Of a DNA stretch of 64,000 nt, positions 16,617-28,019 are shown piece by piece; within the stretch, counting starts at the first letter, position 1, and each line of letters starts with the position of its first letter. Under the pieces are notes generated by a model. The model saw only the letters and a program-made list of their open reading frames with translations, was not told where the DNA came from and searched no databases. The DNA lies in NCBI RefSeq assembly GCF_002262935.1, contig NZ_NPIA01000009.1, positions 1 through 64,000 of the forward strand, in the 5' to 3' direction. The stretch comes from Lottiidibacillus patelloidae (GTDB lineage Bacteria; Bacillota; Bacilli; Bacillales; SA5d-4). Both the position numbers and the translations under genes were made by a program.

Positions 16617-18014
16617 TTATCCGATAGAACCTTCCATCTCGAACTTGATTAGACGGTTCATTTCAACTGCATATTCCATAGGTAATTCACGAGTGAATGG
16701 CTCAATGAAGCCCATTACGATCATTTCAGTTGCTTCTTGCTCTGAAATACCACGGCTCATTAAGTAGAATAACTGCTCTTCTGATACTTTCGATACTTTA
16801 GCCTCATGTTCAAGTGAGATATTGTCATTGAAAATCTCATTGTAAGGAATTGTATCTGAAGTAGACTCATTATCCATAATTAACGTATCGCACTCAACGT
16901 TTGAACGTGCACCTTCCGCTTTACGACCAAAGTGAACGATACCACGATAAGTAACTTTACCACCATGCTTCGAAATTGATTTAGAAACAATTGTTGAAGA
17001 CGTATCTGGTGCTAAGTGAATCATTTTCGCTCCAGCATCTTGGTGTTGTCCTTTACCAGCTAATGCAATGGATAACGTTAAACCACGAGCTCCGCGACCT
17101 TTTAGGATTACCGCTGGATATTTCATTGTTAATTTAGAACCGATGTTACCATCAATCCATTCCATTGTTGCATTTTCTTCACAAACTGCACGCTTTGTCA
17201 CTAAGTTAAATACGTTGTTCGCCCAGTTTTGAATTGTTGTATAACGGCAATAAGCATCCTTTTTAATTACGATTTCTACTACTGCACTGTGCAGAGAGTT
17301 TGTCGTATAAACTGGTGCTGTACATCCTTCTACGTAGTGTACAGAAGAACCTTCATCAGCAATAATTAGCGTACGCTCAAATTGCCCCATGTTCTCTGAG
17401 TTAATACGGAAGTATGCTTGTAATGGTGTATCACACTTAATACCTTTTGGTACGTAAATGAATGATCCACCTGACCAAACTGCTGAATTTAACGCTGAGA
17501 ATTTGTTATCCGCTGGAGGAATAACTGTTCCAAAATGTTCTTTGAAAATCTCTTCGTTTTCTTTTAGTGCAGTGTCAGTATCTTTAAAAACGATACCTAA
17601 GTCTGTTAAGTCTTGTTTCATGTTATGATAAACAACTTCAGATTCATACTGTGCTGATACACCAGCTAAATACTTTTGCTCAGCTTCAGGAATTCCAAGT
17701 TTGTCAAACGTACGTTTAATTTCATCCGGAACTTCATCCCATGATTTCTCTGAACGCTCTGACGGCTTTACGTAATACGTAATTTCATCAAAATTTAATT
17801 CAGCCATATCGCCGCCCCATTGAGGCATAGGCATTTTATAAAATAGTTCTAATGATTTTAAACGGAAGTCGAGCATCCATTGTGGCTCAGCTTTCATTCT
17901 AGAAATTTCTTCAACGATTTCTTTCGTTAAACCTTTTTTAGAACGGAATATAGATACGTCTTTATCATGAAAGCCATATTTATAATCTCCGATTTCAGGC
18001 ATTTTTTTCGCCAT
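16617..18014 (-). CDS. sufB: Fe-S cluster assembly protein SufB
   Basis: A 465-residue scaffold subunit of the SufBCD complex, on which new Fe-S clusters are built in the cytosol. The typical SufB beta-helix core is present, including [56 protein letters not shown] and the C-terminal [27 protein letters not shown]. The Cys in EGCTAP is a candidate sulfur acceptor. It is the last gene of sufC-D-S-U-B and starts behind GGAGGG. Assignment is certain. Confidence 0.97.
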   Translation of the reverse strand: MAKKMPEIGDYKYGFHDKDVSIFRSKKGLTKEIVEEISRMKAEPQWMLDFRLKSLELFYKMPMPQWGGDMAELNFDEITYYVKPSERSEKSWDEVPDEIKRTFDKLGIPEAEQKYLAGVSAQYESEVVYHNMKQDLTDLGIVFKDTDTALKENEEIFKEHFGTVIPPADNKFSALNSAVWSGGSFIYVPKGIKCDTPLQAYFRINSENMGQFERTLIIADEGSSVHYVEGCTAPVYTTNSLHSAVVEIVIKKDAYCRYTTIQNWANNVFNLVTKRAVCEENATMEWIDGNIGSKLTMKYPAVILKGRGARGLTLSIALAGKGQHQDAGAKMIHLAPDTSSTIVSKSISKHGGKVTYRGIVHFGRKAEGARSNVECDTLIMDNESTSDTIPYNEIFNDNISLEHEAKVSKVSEEQLFYLMSRGISEQEATEMIVMGFIEPFTRELPMEYAVEMNRLIKFEMEGSIG

Positions 18015-18060
18015 GCTAATTCCCTCCTAATTGTATTAAGAGAAAGTTCTCTTATCTACA

Positions 18061-21012
<2,952 letters not shown>

Positions 21013-21030
21013 AATAATCCTCCTTACCGC

Positions 21031-21816
21031 TTACGCTTCTTGTCCTACTGTTTCATCTTCAATGCCGAGTTCTTCTTTCACCCAATCGTATCCTTCTGCT
21101 TCTAAACGATGTGCTAATTCTGCACCACCAGATTTAACAATACGACCTTGCATCATTACATGAACGTGGTCAGGAGTAATGTAGTTTAATAAACGTTGAT
21201 AGTGAGTAATAATTAAGCAACCGAAGTCATTGCCACGCATAGCATTTACTCCATTTGAAACTAATTTTAATGCATCGATATCTAAACCAGAGTCAATTTC
21301 ATCTAAAATTGCAAACTTCGGCTCAATCATCATCATTTGAAGAATTTCATTACGCTTCTTTTCTCCACCTGAAAATCCTTCATTTAAATAACGTTGTGAA
21401 AAAGACTCATCCATTTCTAATTCAGCCATTTTCTCATCCATTTTACGGATAAACTTCATTAATGAAATTTCATCGCCTTCTTCGCGACGTGCGTTAATTG
21501 AAGAACGCAAGAAGTCAGCATTAGTTACACCTGAAACTTCACTTGGATATTGCATTGCTAAAAATAGACCAGCTTTTGCACGCTCATCTACTTCCATTTC
21601 TAAGATATCTTCGCCATCAACGAATACTTTACCTGAAGTAACTTCATAACGTGGGTGACCCATAATCGCTGAAGCTAACGTAGATTTACCTGTACCGTTA
21701 GGCCCCATGATTGCATGGATTTCTCCACCTTTTATTTCTAAATTAAATCCTTTAATAATTTCTTTACCATCAATTGAAACATGAAGATCTTCAATCTTTA
21801 AATGTGGTGTTGTCAT
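21031..21816 (-). CDS. sufC: SufC ATPase
   Basis: A 261-residue soluble ABC-type ATPase that drives the SufBCD scaffold. Walker A is GPNGTGKST (about residues 38-46), the signature is [13 protein letters not shown], Walker B is [14 protein letters not shown], and the H-loop is LIITHYQ. It is the first gene of the operon and starts behind GGAGGT. A likely promoter with AT-rich repeats lies upstream (21865-21925). Confidence 0.97.
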   Translation of the reverse strand: MTTPHLKIEDLHVSIDGKEIIKGFNLEIKGGEIHAIMGPNGTGKSTLASAIMGHPRYEVTSGKVFVDGEDILEMEVDERAKAGLFLAMQYPSEVSGVTNADFLRSSINARREEGDEISLMKFIRKMDEKMAELEMDESFSQRYLNEGFSGGEKKRNEILQMMMIEPKFAILDEIDSGLDIDALKLVSNGVNAMRGNDFGCLIITHYQRLLNYITPDHVHVMMQGRIVKSGGAELAHRLEAEGYDWVKEELGIEDETVGQEA

Positions 21817-21870
21817 TCCAATACCTCCATAACATCTTTATACATTATTTTAAATAGATTTCCTATTTGT

Positions 21871-21925
21871 CCATTCTCAATCTATTCTCATTCTAATCTT
21901 ATACTATATTAAAACTGTAAGCAAC
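21871..21925 (-). promoter_or_regulatory. Putative suf operon promoter with direct repeats
   Basis: On the minus strand TTGCTT and, 17 nt later, TAAGAT fit a SigA promoter. Directly downstream lie three near-repeats, TTAGAAT, TGAGAAT and TGAGAAT (plus-strand ATTCTCA at 21873 and 21884, ATTCTAA at 21890), covering the expected start of transcription. They loosely resemble a Fur-type array. The promoter call is moderate and the regulator identity unknown. Confidence 0.4.
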
Positions 21926-21998
21926 AGATTGAAATTATTATTAACAATAAGGATAGTTTTAGCTATATGTAATCCCTTTAAACTTCGAAAAATAAGAA

Positions 21999-22024
21999 AA
22001 AACCAGTTAAAAAACTGGTTTTTC
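21999..22024 (-). terminator. Terminator of the small gene at 22028
   Basis: AAAAACCAGTT pairs with AACTGGTTTTT, with an A-rich left flank that becomes the U-run on the minus strand. Confidence 0.85.
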
Positions 22025-22027
22025 CTT

Positions 22028-22180
22028 TTATAAACCAATACGGTTAAATACATTGCGTTCTAATTCGGAAACAATTTGGCGGCTTTTTTTATAGTCTTGT
22101 TCGCGTTCTCGCTCCACTTGCATTCGGACATCCAACTTTTGCTTGTACTCCTCATATCCAAATCCATGTGTTTGATGCAT
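22028..22180 (-). CDS. Small highly charged protein, unknown
   Basis: A 50-residue open frame starting HQTHGFGYEEYKQKL and ending ELERNVFNRIGL, rich in Arg, Lys, Glu and Gln and predicted helical. The ATG at 22180 is preceded by GGAGAAAGCT, a good ribosome site. An ATG at 22192 is an alternative but too close to its AGGTGA. A clean terminator 4 bp after the stop supports a real short transcript. It occupies the suf-yurZ interval, where B. subtilis also has small genes. I do not recognise it with certainty and propose no function. Confidence 0.55.
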   Translation of the reverse strand: MHQTHGFGYEEYKQKLDVRMQVEREREQDYKKSRQIVSELERNVFNRIGL

Positions 22181-22431
22181 AGCTTTCTCCATATCACCTG
22201 TGTAATTCAGGTCAAGATCGCTGATAGCGAATCAATCCTTTCTTGTCTTTATATTTAATACATAAATATACTAACACGCTCCAATTTTTACCACAAACAG
22301 GAATAACAATTGTTTTGCTAAATGATTCATCATTGGTACGTTGTAACACTCACTACCACTTTTAGTCTTACAATTGCTATAAAATACAATCTAATACTTC
22401 CATATCCTTCATTATTGCTGAATTGCTTGTC

Positions 22432-22794
22432 CTAATTTTTCAATTGATTTAATTCAGTTATAGACTCTTGTACTAAAGTAACAGCTTGACTCATCGCTGC
22501 TCCCCCACCAAATGCAGCTGTAACGCCTACTGCTTCTAAAATTTCTTCTTCACTTGCCCCATTATCCAGACATCCTTTAGTATGATAAATAATACAATAT
22601 TCATCTTGTGAGTAGATACCTATTCCTAATGCAATTAAATGCTTTTCTTTCTTTGATAATTTTCCTTCTTTAAAACAAGCTTCTGTAAATGCATTATACT
22701 TACTTGCTATGTCTGGCATCTTCTGTGTAAAAGTACCTAGTCCTTCTTTATACTCGTGTAATGCAAGCTCCGTTGAATTTCGAAATTCTTCCAT
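22432..22794 (-). CDS. yurZ: YurZ, carboxymuconolactone decarboxylase family (AhpD-like)
   Basis: A 120-residue AhpD/CMD-fold protein. The CMD core reads [40 protein letters not shown] typical AhpD CxxC-x2-H is replaced by [11 protein letters not shown], so only one active-site Cys is in the usual place and peroxidase activity is uncertain. It matches B. subtilis YurZ in length and place next to suf. ATG 22794 is behind AAAGGAG. Monocistronic as far as seen. Confidence 0.87.
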   Translation of the reverse strand: MEEFRNSTELALHEYKEGLGTFTQKMPDIASKYNAFTEACFKEGKLSKKEKHLIALGIGIYSQDEYCIIYHTKGCLDNGASEEEILEAVGVTAAFGGGAAMSQAVTLVQESITELNQLKN

Positions 22795-22910
22795 ACTAAT
22801 TCACTCCTTTTGCAATGTTTACAACGATTAGTATTCGTTTCTCCTTCCAACTCTATCCGAAAATAAAAAAAGAGAATGCAAAATCGCATTCTCCTCTCTG
22901 CATTATTGAA

Positions 22911-24137
22911 TTAATCTTCTTCTCTTTCATCATGTTCGTCATCATCTTCATCTTCATCTTCATCTTCATCTTCATCTTCATCTTCTTCATCGTGATCCGA
23001 ATCATCATGCTCGTCATCTCTATCCTCTTCGTCATTAGAGTGACCTGAATCATCAACAGTTCCGTTTACAGGATCACTACCTTCATCTTCATTTTTTCCC
23101 TTTTTTTTATCTTTTTTTTCCTTGTCTTTATTATCATCTTCACAATATTCTTCAAAATATTCTTCTTGTTCTTCTGTTAGTTGAAGTAAATTACTTAATG
23201 CTGTGCAATTTATCGGCGGAGCTTGACCTTCGCTTCCATCATTTTCATGATTTTCTTCATTTTCTTCGTTATCGCTTTTATCTTTTTCTTTATTTTTATC
23301 TTTATTATTGTCTTTTTCTTTATTGTTACCTTCATTTTCACGATCAGCTTTTTCTTGTTCTTGCTTTTCCTTCTTAAGCTTCTCAAGTAAAGCTATACGG
23401 TCTTTTAGTTCTTCTTTTAGAAGTTTCACAGGCTTTGTTTTCGCTTCATTAAGAGTTAAATTACTTCCCTTTTTATTTGCTTCCACAAGCGCAATATATC
23501 TTCCTAAAGATAGTCCTTTTCCATTCGCTTCTTCAAGCGCCTTCTTTTCTGCATGAACATACGTTACTTGCATCTGTGCAGTATCAGGTATGTTCGTGAC
23601 TTGCTCCATTAGATTGCTTTCAAAGTTAGTATTGTTAGGACTATCAACAACTGTCGTAGCAATTAATAAATCTTTGTTTGTATTCAAATAGCCTTTTTCT
23701 TTTGCTATAACTAGTATATTGGCCATGAAATCTTGAACATTCATTTGTTCATACTTCTTTGGATTAGTGATCAACTCACTAGCATCATCATTGAGCATCT
23801 TTATCGAGAGTACTTGCATATCTTCGTTAATTGACACTTCAATACTAGGATTAATATCAACACTAATAATTGCCATAACCTTGTTATTTGTAGAGACTAG
23901 TGGATAAAATTGTGTCGCTAACACTGTTATTAGTACCATCATTGCGGCTAATGCTACTTTTGGGAACAGGTGAATTGACCAGGCAGGATTCGTTTTCGTT
24001 TCAACATTCGGCAATAATAACTCTTCTCCGATTATCGGATTTTTCCCTTTTGGGAAAGTTATTTTCTCAAATGTTCCGTCTGGTTTTAAAATTACTGCTT
24101 TTTGTTTTTTAACTTCCATAACTATTCCGCGCTCCAT
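22911..24137 (-). CDS. rsgI: RsgI-like anti-sigma factor (anti-SigI)
   Basis: A 408-residue single-span membrane protein. The cytosolic N-terminus (about 1-55, GIVMEVKKQKAVILKPDGTF) is the RsgI anti-sigma domain that holds SigI. A membrane span follows (about 61-80). The outer juxtamembrane domain has VMAIISVDINPSIEVSINED, shared by all RsgI proteins. The rest is a long Lys/Glu-rich then Asp/Glu-only tail with no carbohydrate-binding domain. ATG 24137 is behind AAAGGAGG. It follows sigI by 15 bp in one operon. The extreme acidic tail (22911-23090) is coded by CTTCAT-type runs. Confidence 0.9.
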   Translation of the reverse strand: MERGIVMEVKKQKAVILKPDGTFEKITFPKGKNPIIGEELLLPNVETKTNPAWSIHLFPKVALAAMMVLITVLATQFYPLVSTNNKVMAIISVDINPSIEVSINEDMQVLSIKMLNDDASELITNPKKYEQMNVQDFMANILVIAKEKGYLNTNKDLLIATTVVDSPNNTNFESNLMEQVTNIPDTAQMQVTYVHAEKKALEEANGKGLSLGRYIALVEANKKGSNLTLNEAKTKPVKLLKEELKDRIALLEKLKKEKQEQEKADRENEGNNKEKDNNKDKNKEKDKSDNEENEENHENDGSEGQAPPINCTALSNLLQLTEEQEEYFEEYCEDDNKDKEKKDKKKGKNEDEGSDPVNGTVDDSGHSNDEEDRDDEHDDSDHDEEDEDEDEDEDEDEDDDEHDEREED

Positions 24138-24152
24138 TTTAGTCCTCCTTTC

Positions 24153-24902
24153 CTACTTATAATCGATATACGAAGCTAAGGCAGTAAACTTGCCGATATA
24201 TATTAACGCTATCGCTATGATATATTTTCGATTACGTTCAATCGTTTTTCGACTGCAGTCGACGTGCTCTAATAAGTCTTTAATCGGCAACTGTTTTCGC
24301 TCTAATAAATAATTCGAAAACACTTCTGATTTTGCGACCATTTTAGCAATATTAATTGCATTTTCTCTTGCATCGATATGTTTTGGACATTCCTTACTTA
24401 AAACAGCAAAGGAAATTTTAAAGTCTATTAGCATATTGCGATATTCTTCAATTTCATGCATTCGCATCTCTGCTTGCTTTTCTTGGTCATATTGATCTAG
24501 TGCTGCTTTTTTCTCCGCATAACTTTCCTCACTACGATCTTCGTCCTCATTTTCATCTCGCTCTAAATAAATATTGCGATTTTGTCGCTCTTCTTTTCGG
24601 ATATGGTCGATTAATCTGCGTTGAATTACCATGTTTGCAAATGTTAAAAACTTAGCACCTTGGTCATCTGTATATTGATCTATCGCTTCATTGAAAGCTA
24701 GTAAACCGATACTATATTCATCCATAGAATCATTAATGTATCGCTTACATACTTTGGAAGCAACCTTCTTAATAAAAGGTCGGTATTGCTGGATAAAATC
24801 ATTTCGTAAATCTTCATTACCTTTTTGTATTTCTTTTATTTTATTTTCTACGGCTTTATCTTTTAAGCCACTTATAATTGATTTAATGTTGATTGAACTC
24901 AT
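24153..24902 (-). CDS. sigI: RNA polymerase sigma factor SigI
   Basis: A 249-residue sigma-70-family factor of the SigI group. A region-2-like segment (EYSIGLLAFNEAIDQYTDDQGAKFLTFANMVIQRRLIDHIRKE) recognises and melts the -10 region. A SigI-specific C-terminal domain with the helix-turn-helix-like DLLEHVDCSRKTIERNRKYI replaces region 4. In B. subtilis SigI answers heat and envelope stress and is held by RsgI, encoded just downstream. It starts behind GAGGTG. I could not find a clear SigI-type promoter upstream. Confidence 0.93.
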   Translation of the reverse strand: MSSINIKSIISGLKDKAVENKIKEIQKGNEDLRNDFIQQYRPFIKKVASKVCKRYINDSMDEYSIGLLAFNEAIDQYTDDQGAKFLTFANMVIQRRLIDHIRKEERQNRNIYLERDENEDEDRSEESYAEKKAALDQYDQEKQAEMRMHEIEEYRNMLIDFKISFAVLSKECPKHIDARENAINIAKMVAKSEVFSNYLLERKQLPIKDLLEHVDCSRKTIERNRKYIIAIALIYIGKFTALASYIDYK

Positions 24903-25168
24903 TTTTACACCTCAATTCCTCTCTAATGTCAGAGGATGCATTTATCAAAAGTATAACTAGTACAAATAGTTATATCATGAAAAACACTCAATTTATGATA
25001 CATTTTATTTACAATTTGTATAATTGTTTTATTTTTGTAAAGAAAAATATATTTTCTTACTTTATATCTATAATTTACCTTAAACCAATAACTTAGGAAA
25101 CTAATAAATATATTGTTATCATTTCTATTATAATAAAGATTACTCTAAACTTAATCATTAAATGCAAA
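24903..25168. other. AT-rich intergenic region upstream of sigI
   Basis: Very AT-rich sequence without a credible open frame. On the minus strand it must contain the sigI-rsgI promoter, but I see no unambiguous -35/-10 pair or inverted repeat. The gap ends at the terminator (25168-25196) of the next operon. Confidence 0.6.
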
Positions 25169-25196
25169 AAAGCTTGGATCATTAGCCCAAGCCTTG
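25168..25196 (-). terminator. Terminator of the oxidase operon
   Basis: On the minus strand AGGCTTGGGCTAATGATCCAAGCTTTTTT forms a GCTTGG/CCAAGC stem followed by a T run. Confidence 0.78.
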
Positions 25197-25212
25197 TAGA
25201 TTTTTTATACAA

Positions 25213-25548
25213 TTATTCAACGATTAATTTTGCTGTCATTTCCATATGGCCTGTTCCGCAAGCAATGCTACAGCGGATGATATATTCACCAGGCTCTAGA
25301 TTCGCACTGTCAGTACCTTCTCCTTGAATATTAATATCTGTTCCATCAATCGTAATCCCGTGGTGACCGGTTGTGTTTTTTAAAGCGATTGTGATATCAC
25401 CTGCTTTTGCATGATATTCATCTTGATTAAAGTCCCAATTGCTTGCTTCAATCGTAACATCTGCTTCTTTGTTAGAATCACTACCTCCACATGCTGCTAA
25501 ACCTAACGTAAACATCGAAATTAATGCAAATATTAAAAGTTTTTTCAT
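25213..25548 (-). CDS. CuA-like cupredoxin lipoprotein
   Basis: A 111-residue lipoprotein. The signal peptide ends at lipobox LAAC (Cys about residue 20). The mature part is one cupredoxin domain. Its ligand loop reads CSIACGTGHMEM, i.e. C-x3-C-G-x2-H-x2-M, the full binuclear CuA pattern of oxidase subunit II. An upstream His is available in TGHHGI. It is the last gene of the oxidase operon, 39 bp after subunit I. It could be an extra electron-entry site, a copper carrier for CuA assembly, or a nitrous-oxide-type relay. Confident fold, open function. Confidence 0.8.
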   Translation of the reverse strand: MKKLLIFALISMFTLGLAACGGSDSNKEADVTIEASNWDFNQDEYHAKAGDITIALKNTTGHHGITIDGTDINIQGEGTDSANLEPGEYIIRCSIACGTGHMEMTAKLIVE

Positions 25549-25587
25549 TTTCTTTTCCCCCTAAAATTAATAATATTTTATTATTTT

Positions 25588-27234
25588 TTACCACAAGTTA
25601 TTAAACCCTGGTGACCCTGGAGGAGCATGTTCAATCATATTTATCACTGGGATTGTATAGGCAACCAAAATTAAAAATACCGTTACCCCAATCCACAACT
25701 TCCAATTTTCTAATAATGCTGGAGCTTTTTCAGATTCTGCCGCAGCTTCACCAATTGGAAACTCTTCTGATCCTTTTGGAGCAAAAAATGCTAAATAGCT
25801 TAATAAACCTAGCAATAAGATGATTGCAATAAATAAGATCGATCCACCGACAGCCATTGCAACTTTATAGGACATCCAACCGACAGCATCTGGGTGATCG
25901 CCGTATGTTGTGTAAGCAGTTCGTCTTGGTGCTCCAAACAAGCCAACGACATGCATTGCACCGGACATAAAGAACATTCCTATAGCCCACAAAATGGTTT
26001 GGATATTTCCAAAAAGGTGTACCTTTTTCGGAAGTGTCCTTCCTGTTAAGTGTGGAATTAACCAATAGGAAATTCCGAAAAATGTTAAGGCAACGGAAGA
26101 AGCTACTGTTAAATGGAAATGACCTGTAACCCAAAGTGTATTATGAACAACTTGATTCATTTGGTTACTTGCATTAATGATTCCCCCAGCTCCTGCAGGG
26201 ATAAAGATTAACATTCCAACCATTGGTGCAAAAAATCTTGCATCTTTCCACGGTAACTTTTTAAACCATCCGAATAATCCTTTTGCGCCTTTGGGTCGAC
26301 CAGTCAATTCAAAAGTTGCAAACAGTGAGAAAGCCGTCATTAATGATGGGATAATTACCATGAATGTAAGTACTACTTGTAGGAACTTCCAAAATGGCGA
26401 AATTCCCGATTCTAATAGTTGATGATGAAACCCAACTGGTATTGAAAACAGTAAAAACATTACAAAAGATAGTCTTGCTAATGCATCACTAAAAATCTTT
26501 CCACCAATAATTTTGGGAATAATGACATACCAGCAGATGTATGCAGGTAATAACCAGAAATAAACTAGTGGGTGCCCAAAGTACCAGAACAGCGTTCGAC
26601 TTAACAAAATATTAATCGTATCAACCCAGCCAAACGACCATGGAATAAATTGCAGAAGGACAGAAGCTGCAACTCCTAACGTTGCGATTAGCCATAACAG
26701 CATTGTAATTACCGCCATAAAGCTAAGTAATGGAGATATCTCTCCTTTGTTTTCCTTCTTCCAATGATAGTATTGTTGGAAAATAGCAAATCCAGATAAC
26801 CAGCTTCCGACAACTAGTAATGTAAGTGCAACATAAAACCAAGGTGACGCTTGTAATGGCGCATAAAATGTATAGAGTACAGTCGCTTTATTCAGTAAAA
26901 CTAAAATAACTCCTAAAATAGTTCCCGCTGTCATTAGTAAAAAACCAGACCAACCTAGTCGTCTTGCTTTTACTGTCAGCGTTCCTGTTGTTTTACTTAG
27001 CCCAGCAATTAAAAAACCAATAATAAAAAAAGTAGTAAAGACTAGGCCAAGCAAAACACCGTGTGCAGTTAATAGTTGATAATATCCAATTCCAGCGGGC
27101 AATGTGATGGATCCACTTCTAACTAGTGTTTGAAGTAAGCCAGCAACTGCGCCTAAAAATAATGCGACAAAGGCTATAACTAAGTGGACTAGACTTAGAT
27201 GAGCATCTTGACGGCTTATTGCTTTTTCGATCAT
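25588..27234 (-). CDS. Heme-copper oxidase subunit I, ba3 (B-family)-like
   Basis: A 548-residue catalytic subunit with 13 or so membrane spans that reduces O2 to water and conserves a proton gradient. Heme and CuB ligands are in AHGVLLGLVFT, FWYFGHPLVYFWLLPAYICWY and WVTGHFHLTVASSVALTF. It follows the ba3/B-type pattern rather than the caa3 type: the CuB helix reads GHPLVYFW and the glutamate of the D-pathway (HPEVY) is replaced by Leu. The start overlaps the subunit II stop by 4 bp. The operon carries its own subunit 2A. Confidence 0.92.
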   Translation of the reverse strand: MIEKAISRQDAHLSLVHLVIAFVALFLGAVAGLLQTLVRSGSITLPAGIGYYQLLTAHGVLLGLVFTTFFIIGFLIAGLSKTTGTLTVKARRLGWSGFLLMTAGTILGVILVLLNKATVLYTFYAPLQASPWFYVALTLLVVGSWLSGFAIFQQYYHWKKENKGEISPLLSFMAVITMLLWLIATLGVAASVLLQFIPWSFGWVDTINILLSRTLFWYFGHPLVYFWLLPAYICWYVIIPKIIGGKIFSDALARLSFVMFLLFSIPVGFHHQLLESGISPFWKFLQVVLTFMVIIPSLMTAFSLFATFELTGRPKGAKGLFGWFKKLPWKDARFFAPMVGMLIFIPAGAGGIINASNQMNQVVHNTLWVTGHFHLTVASSVALTFFGISYWLIPHLTGRTLPKKVHLFGNIQTILWAIGMFFMSGAMHVVGLFGAPRRTAYTTYGDHPDAVGWMSYKVAMAVGGSILFIAIILLLGLLSYLAFFAPKGSEEFPIGEAAAESEKAPALLENWKLWIGVTVFLILVAYTIPVINMIEHAPPGSPGFNNLW

Positions 27235-27704
27235 TGTTCAACCACCTCAATTCTTGCACTCATCGCTTGATGGCCAATGCCACAATATTCATTGCATAAA
27301 ATGAGATATTCGCCAACCTCATTAAAAGTATGCGTTATTTTATTAACGTGTCCCGGTGTAATCATCATGTTTACATTCGTATGTGGAATTGCAAAGCCAT
27401 GAACAACATCCTTACTAGTTACGATGAATGTCACCGTTGCACCTTTTGGTATCTTCACATTTCCTGGTGTAAAAGCAAAAGCTTCAGAAATCATGACAAG
27501 TTCATATTTCTTTTCCCCAACTTTAAAAAGACCTGGATTATTAAAAGGTGCTGTTTCATTTACTTTTTGTGGATCTAATGTTTCATGTGCACTTGGTGGA
27601 GCATGCCCTCCTGCAAACGCACTTACTCCGACAATGGTTAAAAATAGTACAAGTGCACTAATGCCGATGGTCAGCCATATTTTTTCATATTTATGAAAAT
27701 GCAT
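27231..27704 (-). CDS. Cytochrome c oxidase subunit II, ba3-type
   Basis: A 157-residue subunit with one N-terminal membrane anchor (about residues 10-30) and an outer cupredoxin domain. The CuA site is seen as CNEYCGIGHQAM plus an upstream His in DVVHGFAIPH, so electrons from cytochrome c can enter. I chose ATG 27704 (HFHKYEKIW start), preceded by GGGGGAAAGG; a TTG at 27725 extends the frame. Its stop overlaps the subunit I start, giving coupled translation. Confidence 0.92.
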   Translation of the reverse strand: MHFHKYEKIWLTIGISALVLFLTIVGVSAFAGGHAPPSAHETLDPQKVNETAPFNNPGLFKVGEKKYELVMISEAFAFTPGNVKIPKGATVTFIVTSKDVVHGFAIPHTNVNMMITPGHVNKITHTFNEVGEYLILCNEYCGIGHQAMSARIEVVEQ

Positions 27705-27725
27705 ATCCTTTCCCCCTACTAACAA

Positions 27726-27887
27726 CTACATTCTTGAGATAAACAAGAAATAGACGGTCAACCACGATAGAACAATAAAACCTCCTAAAGCTAAAACCGA
27801 CAAAAATGTACCTTTCAATTTCTTGTCATTTTCACTTTTCACTTCAATATTTGTTTTCTCTGATAATTTAGTAAGCTTATTTTCCAT
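27726..27887 (-). CDS. Cytochrome c oxidase subunit 2A
   Basis: A 53-residue single-span protein: hydrophilic N-terminus ENKLTKLSEKTNIEVKSEND, then a hydrophobic helix GTFLSVLALGGFIVLSWLTV ending YFLFISRM. Small subunit 2A/IIa proteins with one helix are typical of ba3 oxidases, where the helix completes the subunit II fold. It starts behind GGGAG and is the first gene of the operon, 21 bp ahead of subunit II. An Fnr-type box lies 60 bp upstream. Confidence 0.85.
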   Translation of the reverse strand: MENKLTKLSEKTNIEVKSENDKKLKGTFLSVLALGGFIVLSWLTVYFLFISRM

Positions 27888-27919
27888 TTCCTAGCTCCCT
27901 TCTTTTATTGCTTATTGTC

Positions 27920-27962
27920 ATTGTAGGTGAGATAAAAGTTTTATTCTGTGAGGAAAATCACG
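27920..27962 (-). promoter_or_regulatory. Fnr-dependent promoter of the oxidase operon
   Basis: TGTGAGGAAAATCACG (27947-27962) is TGTGA-N6-TCAC plus one mismatch. On the minus strand a -10 hexamer TACAAT (27925-27920) follows after exactly 21 nt. That puts the box centre near -41.5 of the inferred start, the class II activator position. No good -35 hexamer is present, as expected for an activated promoter. Confidence 0.72.
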
Positions 27963-27990
27963 CTTAAAGAATTAAATGAAAGAATTAAAA

Positions 27991-28019
27991 AAGCTTATGA
28001 TGAATAATCATCATAAGCG
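27991..28019 (-). terminator. Terminator of fnr
   Basis: On the minus strand GCTTATGATGA pairs with TCATCATAAGC and is followed by TTTTTT. It begins inside the last codons of fnr. Confidence 0.85.

Noticed and set aside
22911..22990. Microsatellite or simple-sequence repeat as an independent feature.
   Set aside because: The run codes for the Asp/Glu tail of RsgI in frame; it is reported there.
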